From positions 1 to 64,000 of the forward strand of contig MWCO01000011.1 of NCBI GenBank assembly GCA_002070115.1: a stretch of DNA of 64,000 nucleotides. The letters are read 5' to 3'. Below are positions 9,253 to 17,470 of this stretch, piece after piece (position 1 is the first letter of the stretch; each line of letters begins with the position of its first letter). The DNA is from Deltaproteobacteria bacterium ADurb.Bin207 (GTDB taxonomy: Bacteria; Myxococcota_A; Polyangia; Polyangiales; Polyangiaceae). The notes under the pieces were generated by a model. That model saw only the letters and a program-made list of their open reading frames with translations. It searched no databases and had not been told where the DNA came from. The translations under genes were made by a program, and so were the position numbers.

Positions 9253-9842
9253 TGTGAATTCCTCCGCCACAGACGAGCACCATCGAGGCGTGAACACACC
9301 CATTCTCTGACACCGTAGTATGCGCGCTCGGGGAGCCGAGCCGGCGTGATGGCGGGAATCGGCCAAACGTCCATGTGGCACCGGCGAAAGTCGAGGGTGG
9401 CGCGCGGCAGATGCCAGTCGCAGGTAATGATGGCAAGTCTTTTCCATCCTCGATTGTTTGCCAACCGAGTGAGGTAAAAGGCATTTTCTGCTGTATTTTC
9501 GGATAGTTGCTCAAGCTCGATGCAATCGCTCGGGACACCCAATTGCTCGAGCCAGCGTTTCATGCTCACCGCTTCACTATGGCCCCACCAGCGCTTACCT
9601 CCGGCAGCAACCACGACGGGAGCCACACCTTGCTCGAAGGCCAACCGGGCCCGTTCGAGCCGACGTTGCAGGGCCGGACTAGGAAGCCCAGACGGCAACA
9701 CCCGAGCACCCAATACCGCGATGGCATCACAACGAGCAGTCACGGCACGACCGTAGCGGGGGGGAACCGATTGGGGAACCACAATGGTGAGAGAAAGGTT
9801 GACCCGCCCCGGCTTGGGCCTTATCAACGCGAGAGTCTCCAC
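9249..9842 (-). CDS. DUF218 / YdcF-family protein
   Basis: A protein of up to 197 residues with DUF218 features: AIAVLGARV, SPALQRRLERA, VVAAGGK, SENTAENA, and IITCDWHLPRA. The domain occurs in proteins such as YdcF and SanA linked to envelope functions, with no established reaction. The frame opens with GTG at 9842 but no Shine-Dalgarno is visible there; later GTG codons are possible, so the start is uncertain. Its stop overlaps the next gene's ATG by 4 bases. Confidence 0.75.
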   Translation of the reverse strand: METLALIRPKPGRVNLSLTIVVPQSVPPRYGRAVTARCDAIAVLGARVLPSGLPSPALQRRLERARLAFEQGVAPVVVAAGGKRWWGHSEAVSMKRWLEQLGVPSDCIELEQLSENTAENAFYLTRLANNRGWKRLAIITCDWHLPRATLDFRRCHMDVWPIPAITPARLPERAYYGVREWVCSRLDGARLWRRNSQ

Positions 9843-9879
9843 AGGGAACAGTCCGGTCTATTCAGAGGAGTTGACCAGA

Positions 9880-10716
9880 ATGCACATCAAGTTTTGGGGC
9901 GTTCGCGGTAGCATCGCCGTTCCTGGACGGGACACCCTCGAGGTCGGGGGAAATACGAGCTGTGTCGAAGTCCGGTGTGGCGACACGCTCATCGTGCTCG
10001 ATGGTGGCACGGGCATTCGCCTTCTCGGGCAGGAGTTGCTCGGAAAACTACCTGTCGAAGCCTATATTTTTTTCAGCCACGTGCATTGGGATCATATCCA
10101 GGGGTTTCCTTTCTTCACGCCCGCTTTCATCCCTGGAAACCGCTTTCATTTATATGGCGGTAACAACGTTACCCACACCCTCGAAGAGACTCTCGCGGGA
10201 CAGATGGACTACCCCAGTTTCCCGGTCCATCTCACCGACATGGCCGCCCAAATGGACTTTCACGATCTTCGGGAAGGTCAGGTGGTCACCATCGGGGAAG
10301 GTTCGGATCTCATCCGAATCAGCAATGCCCGAGGCAATCACCCCAACGGCGTTTTCGCCTACCGAATCGACTATCACCATCGATCCGTCGTCTATTGTAC
10401 CGACACGGAACACTACGATGTCGTGGATGTGAAGCTTGCAGGCCTCTCGAAAAACGCCGATGTCCTCATTTACGACACGATGTACCTTCCTGAGGAGTAT
10501 TCCGGAGAAAAGGGAGGCGGTCCCAAAACGGGATGGGGGCATAGCACCTACGAACAAGGCATCAAGCTGGCCCAAGAGGCAAACGTCCAACAACTCGTCT
10601 TGTTTCACCATGATCCATTGCACACCGATGCCATGGTCGCCGACAAGGAACGACGCGCTCGCGAGTCTTTCCCCGCAAGCATCGCGGCTCGCGAAGGCCT
10701 GGTGATCAACCTTTAA
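9880..10716 (+). CDS. metallo-beta-lactamase-fold hydrolase
   Basis: A 278-residue protein starting with MHIKFWGVRGSIAVPG, a typical opening of a family of MBL-fold phosphodiesterase-like proteins. The metal-binding motif is SHVHWDHIQG, followed by a later DTMYLPEEY and LFHHDP segment. AGAGGAG at 9864-9870 sits 9 bases before the ATG. The substrate is unknown; cyclic nucleotide or phosphate diesters are possible by analogy. It is divergent from the DUF218 gene. Confidence 0.8.
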   Translation: MHIKFWGVRGSIAVPGRDTLEVGGNTSCVEVRCGDTLIVLDGGTGIRLLGQELLGKLPVEAYIFFSHVHWDHIQGFPFFTPAFIPGNRFHLYGGNNVTHTLEETLAGQMDYPSFPVHLTDMAAQMDFHDLREGQVVTIGEGSDLIRISNARGNHPNGVFAYRIDYHHRSVVYCTDTEHYDVVDVKLAGLSKNADVLIYDTMYLPEEYSGEKGGGPKTGWGHSTYEQGIKLAQEANVQQLVLFHHDPLHTDAMVADKERRARESFPASIAAREGLVINL

Positions 10717-10824
10717 GCCGAACAATCTGCTCGGTATCGTCGTTTCAAGCTGTGCCTTGCCCCGGCAATCTTATCCGCAAACTCCTGGTTATTTTTTCCG
10801 TGATGCTACGATTTCACCAGCCAC

Positions 10825-12714
10825 ATGGACGCACGGCTTTCCACCTTTCCGCCATTTGCAACCTTGCTCCTTGCCGCTTTTTCTCTGTCCATCCCCTCGA
10901 ATTTACGCATTTTACCTCCTCCTTCCTCCAGCGACCGCGTTGCGTCCTGCCCACCAGAAGCGTCGACACACGCCCCCGCGCCATCGTCTCCACCGTACCT
11001 TTCTCGCAACCTCCCCCCGCCTTCAGACCTGCCCGTCCGGCTCACCTGCGAGCAGGCCATGAGAATCGCGGCCCAGGCGCGGACCCAACTCGCCCAGCCT
11101 CCACATCCCGTGGACCCAATACAGTTCGCAACCTATACCGCCGATTGGCTCGATCCCCACGGATTGTGGTCCGCCGCCCCAGATTCACCCATCGGCTCAG
11201 CCCTCCAACAAAGCGCAAGCCTGCTGCTTTCAAGCTTGCAGAACCCCAATGACCCCCGGGGCTGCCCTACGGCCGTCGCGCTCGGAAGCGAACTCGCTCG
11301 CTGGGTCCAAAACCTGCGAACCGTTTTCGACGAAAACCTTCGTGTACCCTCGACACCGTCAGACCCACACCGGGCCGCCACCTCCGCTCTATTCGAAAAC
11401 GACAGCACCCCCGCGCTTGGCCTCGCTGCCGAACTCGGACAACGATTGGCTGCCCTCCAACCCATCGGCCCGTTTGCCTCCCACATCCAAAACGCTATCC
11501 GAATACGGATGTTCCCCCATCTTTCCGCTAACGATTGGGGTGACGTCATCTTGGCCGCTGCCCTGCGCGCTTATATCCTCGTCATCGACACCCATGGCGC
11601 TTGGGCCCCGTTCGACGAAGAAACATCACTGTATGAAGTCGAACTCGAAGCCTCCGGACGCCGCCACCTTTGGGGAAATATGACCCGTACTGCCGCGGGA
11701 ATTCGAATCGATGCGCAACCCGTGGCCCCCTTGCAAATCGACGATGTGGTGGTGGCCATCGACGGAATTGTCACCTCAGGTCTGAGTGTCGAACAGGCAG
11801 AACAGGTAGGAATCCTCGATCCAAACGACCCGAACCCTATCCGCCTCGTATCCGTCCTGCGCGAAAATCGCCCCTTTCCCACTCAGCTTCGCGTGCAACC
11901 CCCAACCCCTTCTTTCGTTCCCAACGACGCCTACAGTTCGATACGCATCCACAAGGTTCCTTATCGTCAGGGCCACGTCACCGTCATAGCGGTCTTCGAC
12001 GTTCCGGACGATCTGGGGGACGAATTGATGAGCGCGTTGGCGCAAGCTCGTCTCGAGCAAGAGCCAGAAGGCATCTTGCTTGACCTTCGGGGCAATGGCG
12101 GTGGTTCCATCGAGGGAGCGAAAGAAGCATTGGGTCCGTTTTTGTCCGGCGCAAACCTGTTTCCCATGCGCAGACGAAGTGGTCTCATCGAGTTCGAACA
12201 AGCGCCCGTTCTTGCGCCCACCGATCTTTGGAAGGGACCGGTGGCTGTGCTCGTCGACGCGGATACTGCCAGTGCCGCGGAAATGATTGCTGGAGCCATC
12301 GACGCTTATCACCGCGGCATCGTCATCGGGTCACGGACATTCGGAAAAGGATGCGTACAAGAATATCTCGAAGACGACACGGGAATGGGTGTGCTGCGCC
12401 TGAGCACTCTTGTCTACGCCCTTCCCAATGGGCAACCCGTGCAACGGATTGGCATTCGACCCGTGGTGGCTCTCGATATCGATCGGGATGTCGATCGGGA
12501 TGTCGAGCGTGAAGACACGCTGCCCAACGCCATGGCTCCTTGGAAAGGACCTGATATCCGCACGGCTCAACGGACTCGGCCCGTACCGTGGCCTACCCAT
12601 GACGGAAAGGTGGGACCCTGCGACGACGAGGTGGTTTGTCAGGGGCTTCGCGCTTTGGGCGCACGCCCCGCGTCCGTGGTCGGCCGCAATCCGGGCCGCA
12701 TTCGTAACCGATAG
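10825..12714 (+). CDS. S41-family C-terminal processing protease
   Basis: A 629-residue exported protease. It has an N-terminal signal-like helix and a Pro/Ser-rich stretch, then a helical region, a PDZ-like domain (GIRIDAQPVAPLQIDDVVVAIDG) and the S41 catalytic core. The nucleophile Ser is in DADTASAAEM and the general-base Lys in GSRTFGKGCVQ. Such proteases degrade or mature periplasmic proteins. The C-terminus has a short Asp/Arg repeat (see 12475-12510). It is convergent with the LysM gene, with only 3 bases between stops. Confidence 0.88.
   Translation: MDARLSTFPPFATLLLAAFSLSIPSNLRILPPPSSSDRVASCPPEASTHAPAPSSPPYLSRNLPPPSDLPVRLTCEQAMRIAAQARTQLAQPPHPVDPIQFATYTADWLDPHGLWSAAPDSPIGSALQQSASLLLSSLQNPNDPRGCPTAVALGSELARWVQNLRTVFDENLRVPSTPSDPHRAATSALFENDSTPALGLAAELGQRLAALQPIGPFASHIQNAIRIRMFPHLSANDWGDVILAAALRAYILVIDTHGAWAPFDEETSLYEVELEASGRRHLWGNMTRTAAGIRIDAQPVAPLQIDDVVVAIDGIVTSGLSVEQAEQVGILDPNDPNPIRLVSVLRENRPFPTQLRVQPPTPSFVPNDAYSSIRIHKVPYRQGHVTVIAVFDVPDDLGDELMSALAQARLEQEPEGILLDLRGNGGGSIEGAKEALGPFLSGANLFPMRRRSGLIEFEQAPVLAPTDLWKGPVAVLVDADTASAAEMIAGAIDAYHRGIVIGSRTFGKGCVQEYLEDDTGMGVLRLSTLVYALPNGQPVQRIGIRPVVALDIDRDVDRDVEREDTLPNAMAPWKGPDIRTAQRTRPVPWPTHDGKVGPCDDEVVCQGLRALGARPASVVGRNPGRIRNR
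12475..12510 (+). repeat. 12-base tandem repeat, three copies
   Basis: Three near-identical 12-base units (GATRTC GATCGG type) encode an alternating Asp/Arg segment near the C-terminus of the S41 protease. It is a local slippage repeat within a coding region. Confidence 0.6.
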
Positions 12715-12717
12715 AAT

Positions 12718-13629
12718 TCAATCTGTTTTCGAGCAGGCCGCGATGATTTTGGGGCTCATCGAAACCTCATCGAGCGTCACCGAAGGGTCTGCCGCGCGCC
12801 ACTTTTGACAGGACGCGGCCGCCAATCCCACCGCATCGAGCGCCACATACGCTTCGGTGAGCACACGGTGGATATCGGCGAGTTGAGGAATTGTCAGTTC
12901 GCCCAAAGCCAGCAGCCGATTCGCACGAACCGACGCGGCGAGATAATGGCCGCCCCGCAGTTCTGCGAGAAGTTGGGGCAGCTCGGCGGTAACCACACGC
13001 TGTGCCTCTCGTGCAGCCCCCCCTCCCTCCGAGCGAACGACCGCTTCCGAGGCCTTGGCTGCCCTCTTTCCCTCTTCCGTCAACGGCAAGTCCGTCAAAG
13101 GAACCAATACCACATCGCCGCGCTGCAACGCCTTGCCATCGATGCCGTTATATCGATCCATCATCCAAGCGCTTTCCTGATCCGAAAAAAATCGCTTGGC
13201 AATCGATGGCGCGGTTTCTCTTTGTTGCACCACGAAACGAAGATTGTACGGAATGATGATATCCGCACCTTCCGCCGGTGGCACCCAGGACTTCGCGCCA
13301 TTCGCCTTTGCCAGCACTTCGCCACGACGCGCATCGCCCAATCGATCCCGGGCCAATGTCTGCCAACTCTCCCCAGCCTCCACCCGATGATGAGATACCG
13401 CCGGGATTTCCAAACGCATTCCTGCCACCACCGGCACTCCCCCACAGGCATCCAATGCGTTGGCGTGAACGAGGATTCGCTCGTAATGAATCCTGCCGTA
13501 GTAACGCTCCGCAATCCCCGCAAGCGTCTCGCCTTGCATCACCACGTGCGTGAATGCCTGACCTTGCGAGGCCAAAGTCGCCACAACGACACCCAAGGAC
13601 ATGGCTAACCATCGTGCTCTCGTTCCCAT
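12718..13629 (-). CDS. LysM-domain periplasmic protein
   Basis: A 303-residue protein with a signal peptide (cleavage near QGQA-FT) and a first LysM-like domain (HVVMQGETLAGIAERYYGR), followed by weaker LysM-like units (HRVEAGESWQTLARDRLGD and FVVQQRETAPSIAKRFF). The C-terminal 100 residues are helical and of unknown function. LysM domains bind peptidoglycan, so the protein probably sits in the periplasm. Confidence 0.8.
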   Translation of the reverse strand: MGTRARWLAMSLGVVVATLASQGQAFTHVVMQGETLAGIAERYYGRIHYERILVHANALDACGGVPVVAGMRLEIPAVSHHRVEAGESWQTLARDRLGDARRGEVLAKANGAKSWVPPAEGADIIIPYNLRFVVQQRETAPSIAKRFFSDQESAWMMDRYNGIDGKALQRGDVVLVPLTDLPLTEEGKRAAKASEAVVRSEGGGAAREAQRVVTAELPQLLAELRGGHYLAASVRANRLLALGELTIPQLADIHRVLTEAYVALDAVGLAAASCQKWRAADPSVTLDEVSMSPKIIAACSKTD

Positions 13630-13747
13630 GGCGAAAAAAAGGGTAGTCGCGAATCGTCACCACCGCACGCCCGACCTCGATCTCGCACCATTTTCCAAAG
13701 GAATCGACAGCAAACCCGGCCCGAAACCACCACGATATTTGGGTCTC

Positions 13748-15169
13748 TTATGCCTTTGCCTCGGCTGTTGGACTTCGCGACAGCGAATCCTCATCGACGT
13801 TTCGTGAAGGTCGGAAACAAGCCGCCGCCAACAAACACATCATCGGAATGAGCCGAACGTGATATCGGTCCTCTCCAAAAAAAATCACGTGGGTCACAAC
13901 AAACAGAAGAAACGAGATGGTGAGGGCCATCCCCGCGGTTCCCAATGCCGGCGCACTTTTTCTCGGAATCAATCCAGTCGCTACGATACATAACGCAAGG
14001 GGCCAAAACGAAGGTTGATCCGCACTCCAGGCATACGCCACGAAACCGGCAACGATCATTCGTAGCCCTGTTTCCACGACAAAACCTTTCGCATCGCGAA
14101 CCCGAAAAGCCACGAACCCAAACGCTGCCGCACTCAACAGCAGTCGATGGGCCGTCGTAAGCCAGTCTCGCCATCGTTGCCGCACCGGTTCTGACCAAAG
14201 CTGCGGGTCTGCCTGGCCAAGATATTCCACGGCAAACGAAGCATGATCGAAACAGTGCCCCAACTTGAGGGGAGCCAATCGCAACCAACGCGAGAAATCC
14301 TGCTTGATCCAGCTCATCCCCAACGATGCCCAACACCGATCTTGTTGCACCTGCCCGGTGACCACAGCACAACCATCCGAAGCTTTGAGCGTCTCGAATC
14401 GACCCGTCGCCCGAGGAAATGCTCCTATGGCCAAGTTCCAGCCCCCATTGGTCGACACCCACGCACAACCGTCCATCACACGACAGTTTCGTATCGTCCA
14501 GGGAGAAACCACACATAACGCCACGGCCGTCGTGAGAAAGGACATCCACAAAATTTTTCGAATGCCAAGGGACCAACCTCCCATCACCGCCCCAAGCAAC
14601 GGAGCCAGCAAGATCGTCTGCGGCTGGACCAAGGTTCCGAACCCCAACACGGCTCCCGTTGCCACCGCTGCCGAAAGTCGTTTTCCCCACACGACCGCTA
14701 TCCATATCGCCGTCATCGGAAGCGTCATCGCAAGCACTTCGGTCATCACCACCGGGCTATATAGAATCAACTCCAGACTCGTTCCACAGAGCAACGCCGC
14801 CACGATTGCCCTTCGTGGCGATAGCCAATGTATCCCAATACGGTGTGTGATCATAACCGCCCACGCCCCCAGCAAGGCATTCGCAACGGGAGCAATAAAT
14901 TGACCATTTCCAAATATGGAATACAAAAATGCCAAAAATCCACTATACCCAACGGGATAGTGACACCATGGACGCCATAGTGTGGCAGCCCCCATCATGA
15001 GATCATCCGAATACCCCAACCCCTGTGCGATTCGACGGGCTCCGTAATCATAATAATGACCGTCCCAAACGGGTTCCCGACTAAAGGCAAGCGCCGCGTA
15101 TAAGCGTGGCAGCAGGGAAATCACTCCCACGACGAGCGTTGTCGTCCAGCTTGCTCGACTCTCATTCAT
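13748..15169 (-). CDS. polytopic membrane glycosyltransferase, PMT/ArnT-like
   Basis: A 473-residue membrane protein with about ten hydrophobic segments. The first periplasmic loop has the expected acidic/aromatic pattern (EPVWDGHYYDYGARRIAQGLGY), as in GT-C enzymes of the GT39/GT83 type, which use polyprenyl-phosphate sugars. The acceptor is unknown. Its ATG overlaps the stop of the upstream ParA-type fusion gene by 4 bases, so the two are co-translated. Confidence 0.78.
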   Translation of the reverse strand: MNESRASWTTTLVVGVISLLPRLYAALAFSREPVWDGHYYDYGARRIAQGLGYSDDLMMGAATLWRPWCHYPVGYSGFLAFLYSIFGNGQFIAPVANALLGAWAVMITHRIGIHWLSPRRAIVAALLCGTSLELILYSPVVMTEVLAMTLPMTAIWIAVVWGKRLSAAVATGAVLGFGTLVQPQTILLAPLLGAVMGGWSLGIRKILWMSFLTTAVALCVVSPWTIRNCRVMDGCAWVSTNGGWNLAIGAFPRATGRFETLKASDGCAVVTGQVQQDRCWASLGMSWIKQDFSRWLRLAPLKLGHCFDHASFAVEYLGQADPQLWSEPVRQRWRDWLTTAHRLLLSAAAFGFVAFRVRDAKGFVVETGLRMIVAGFVAYAWSADQPSFWPLALCIVATGLIPRKSAPALGTAGMALTISFLLFVVTHVIFFGEDRYHVRLIPMMCLLAAACFRPSRNVDEDSLSRSPTAEAKA

Positions 15170-16722
15170 CGCTGCCCACGCGCTGCCAGTGTCTCGCGCA
15201 TCCGACGAAGATACGTTTTTGCGACCTGAGAGGCATCCAGCTTCAAATAGCGAGCGAGTTGCTGCACGAACCCTCGCACATACACATGCGCCGGAAGATC
15301 GTCATACCGTTCTTCCTCGACCGCCAACAAATGGGCCATCGAGATCTTCGTGCTGTTCGCAATCTCCTCCAATCCAATCCCTTGGGATTCACGCACCTTG
15401 CGCAACAACTCTCCCGAATACATCGTCTCAGCGTGAATCTCCCGTGCCAATTCAGCCTGCAACATAAGCTGATCTTGCGTGATGGGAGAACGTGACGGCG
15501 CGGGCTCTTCCTCCTCACTCATCTCCGGAAATGCCGATAAGTTGTAGGCACGTCGACGCACCGGATCGAGAATCGTGTCATACGCTTCTTGGATCCTCCC
15601 CAGTTCTGCTCGCACTTGCGCTTCGTCCAACAAGGACACCAACGGCAAGCTTCCGTACGAAAACAACTCCCGCTGACGCTTGAAAGCGCGTCGAACCTCC
15701 TCATCCGATGCGCCACGGGGAACCCCAAGCGTGTCGTAGAGCGTCGTACGCTGCTCATGCGTGGGCAAAGGCTCCACCAAACGCTGCTCGAGAGAGGAGG
15801 CTAGCGCGGCCACACGACGAACGATCCGCTCCAGGTTCCGCGCGCTCTTCGCAGTCGGACTGTCCACGAGCAATGGGCGTCGACGACGCGCCGTCAACCA
15901 AGCTTGATCGTCCTGCTCGATGTGACCAAGGTAATCGATCGTAAGACCAAGATACCGATGCACCATCGTTTGCATGGTGGGGCCAAGCTCCAGGTCGGTG
16001 CGAAGGCGGGTTTGATTGACGATCAACCGCGCACGAATGCGATGCATCTCGCGAGTTGCCAGATCCGCAAGCCCCTTGTCATGTCGCGAAAGACCGTCGA
16101 TGACTCCCCACGGTGATGGCAATGGCTCGAGCGTTTGCATCACACGCTCGACCAATCGCAGCTTGAAGCGCTCCTTCATCAAGACTCGTCGCAGCCGGCG
16201 TAAATACAACGAACGAAGAAAGCGATAGGTTGATTCCACGGCCGCAGGGTCGGGCACCGTCACACACAACCCGACGTCAGAAGCCAAAAACAAATCCAAG
16301 GTGGCTGGCGAAGTGCCCGCTCCCAAGTGCAACAGCACATAATCCGCAGGCAACGCGCGGAGTCGGCTCATCCAACGAGCCTTGCGACCCGGCCGAAATG
16401 GAGAGGAAACCGTCGGATCATACGGCGAAGGTAGCAACCGCAAACCCGGAACGGACGTGGATACCGGCTCGACCGTCAAATGCTCCACGGCATCCCGATC
16501 CGCCATCGGCGCACGGTCCAGCCCAAGCTGGATATGCAAACTCGACCCGGATAAATCCGCATCGATGATCAATACTTCGCGCCCCAATTGCGCCAAGTAC
16601 ACACCAAGATTCACCGTCAACAAGCTTTTTCCAACACCACCTCGCCCCCCCCCAACCGCGATGATGTGACGGACTTCCGGTGTACCGACTGTCCGCGTGG
16701 ATGATTCATGGTTTTCACGCAT
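15166..16722 (-). CDS. ParA/MinD-type ATPase fused to a J-like domain and a RodZ-type HTH
   Basis: A 518-residue three-part protein. Residues 19-45 hold the deviant Walker A GRGGVGKS; the ATPase runs to about residue 310 and includes VLIIDADLSGSS. About residues 325-395 form a J-like domain (LYDTLGVPRGASDEEVRRAF, AYDTILDPVRRRAYN) in which the HPD tripeptide is missing. The C-terminal 80 residues are an HTH_25 domain as in RodZ (LRKVRESQGIGLEEIA, ARYLKLDAS). The ATG at 16722 has GAGG 6 bases upstream; an in-frame TTG at 16752 is less likely. The combination suggests a positioning ATPase with partner-binding modules. It is coupled to the glycosyltransferase downstream. Confidence 0.85.
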   Translation of the reverse strand: MRENHESSTRTVGTPEVRHIIAVGGGRGGVGKSLLTVNLGVYLAQLGREVLIIDADLSGSSLHIQLGLDRAPMADRDAVEHLTVEPVSTSVPGLRLLPSPYDPTVSSPFRPGRKARWMSRLRALPADYVLLHLGAGTSPATLDLFLASDVGLCVTVPDPAAVESTYRFLRSLYLRRLRRVLMKERFKLRLVERVMQTLEPLPSPWGVIDGLSRHDKGLADLATREMHRIRARLIVNQTRLRTDLELGPTMQTMVHRYLGLTIDYLGHIEQDDQAWLTARRRRPLLVDSPTAKSARNLERIVRRVAALASSLEQRLVEPLPTHEQRTTLYDTLGVPRGASDEEVRRAFKRQRELFSYGSLPLVSLLDEAQVRAELGRIQEAYDTILDPVRRRAYNLSAFPEMSEEEEPAPSRSPITQDQLMLQAELAREIHAETMYSGELLRKVRESQGIGLEEIANSTKISMAHLLAVEEERYDDLPAHVYVRGFVQQLARYLKLDASQVAKTYLRRMRETLAARGQR

Positions 16723-16770
16723 CGTCCGCCTCGGCTTTGCCGCCTTTAGCAAAGGATAACGGAACTGCCA

Positions 16771-17334
16771 TCACGGAAGTGAACAGCAACGAAAACCAAT
16801 GCCGACATTTCGACTGGCACGCTCGTTTTCATAACCAAAATCACACCGAAGGTCCTCTTGCCCACTGCCGTATACCCCCCTCGCAACCGACACCCATCGG
16901 AAAAGCCATCCCCACGACAGGAGTTCTCCCACTCCCATACGTTGCCGCTCAGATTACATACCCAACCCGTTTTCATGCACTCCGGCAACGACCGATCATC
17001 ATCATTTCAATCACAAATCCGCCCCTGCTCAGCCGTTATTGGATTCATCGCAAACCAAGAGACGTACTGCAGTCGGGTTACTTCCGTCGCGTCAATCGAC
17101 CACCCCCCCAGGCATCGCCACTTGTTTCGGCGCACAAAACCCTTCGAAACGTGCTTCCCACCATCCACATTCGTCGGCCGACCCTGAATTGTCTACCATC
17201 CCCTTCGAATCATCCGAGAGCGATTCATCAAGACGGCACGACGCGGTCACAAGCACGGCCACTGCGCACAACGCGCGAACAACAACCACTTCGGGATCGT
17301 TCAACGCCTGATTAACCCAATCAAGCAAGGCCAT
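16771..17334 (-). pseudogene. FGE-sulfatase-like lipoprotein, decayed
   Basis: Pieces of a formylglycine-generating-enzyme-family protein lie in successive frames. From ATG 17334 a signal with lipobox VTASC is followed by VAMPGG; there the frame breaks at a run of seven G (17103-17109 on the forward strand as C). Removing one base restores WSIDATEVTRLQY, a family hallmark. An in-frame TGA at 17007-17009 replaces the Trp expected after CD. The frame then reads NLSGNVWEWENSC, but about 100 residues of the normal core between them are absent. A second break at a six-G run (16875-16880) must be corrected to reach the conserved end RNVGIGFRCCS. Two indels, one stop and an internal deletion together argue for real decay. 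Confidence 0.82.
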
Positions 17335-17470
17335 TGGCTCGCTTGAACTGGTGAACCCAAGGGCAATTCGATGAAGATGCCATGTGTTTTTGTCTCGCTT
17401 GCCGCACGATCGACATCCACAGGGCGAATGCGCAAGGCTTGATGCTCCTCCGATGGTATATGATGCGGCC

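Noticed and set aside
8117-9310. A 397-residue forward frame
   Set aside because: It lies antisense to the HEAT-cyclophilin gene, with Ser/Arg-rich composition and no Shine-Dalgarno; it is a shadow frame.
772-17009. TGA read as an amino acid
   Set aside because: TGA ends lpxD and fabZ normally, so the in-frame TGAs at 772 and 17007 are better explained by mutation or error.
16680-17315. A 211-residue forward frame over the FGE remnant
   Set aside because: The reverse strand shows clear FGE-family motifs; the forward frame has no recognisable sequence.
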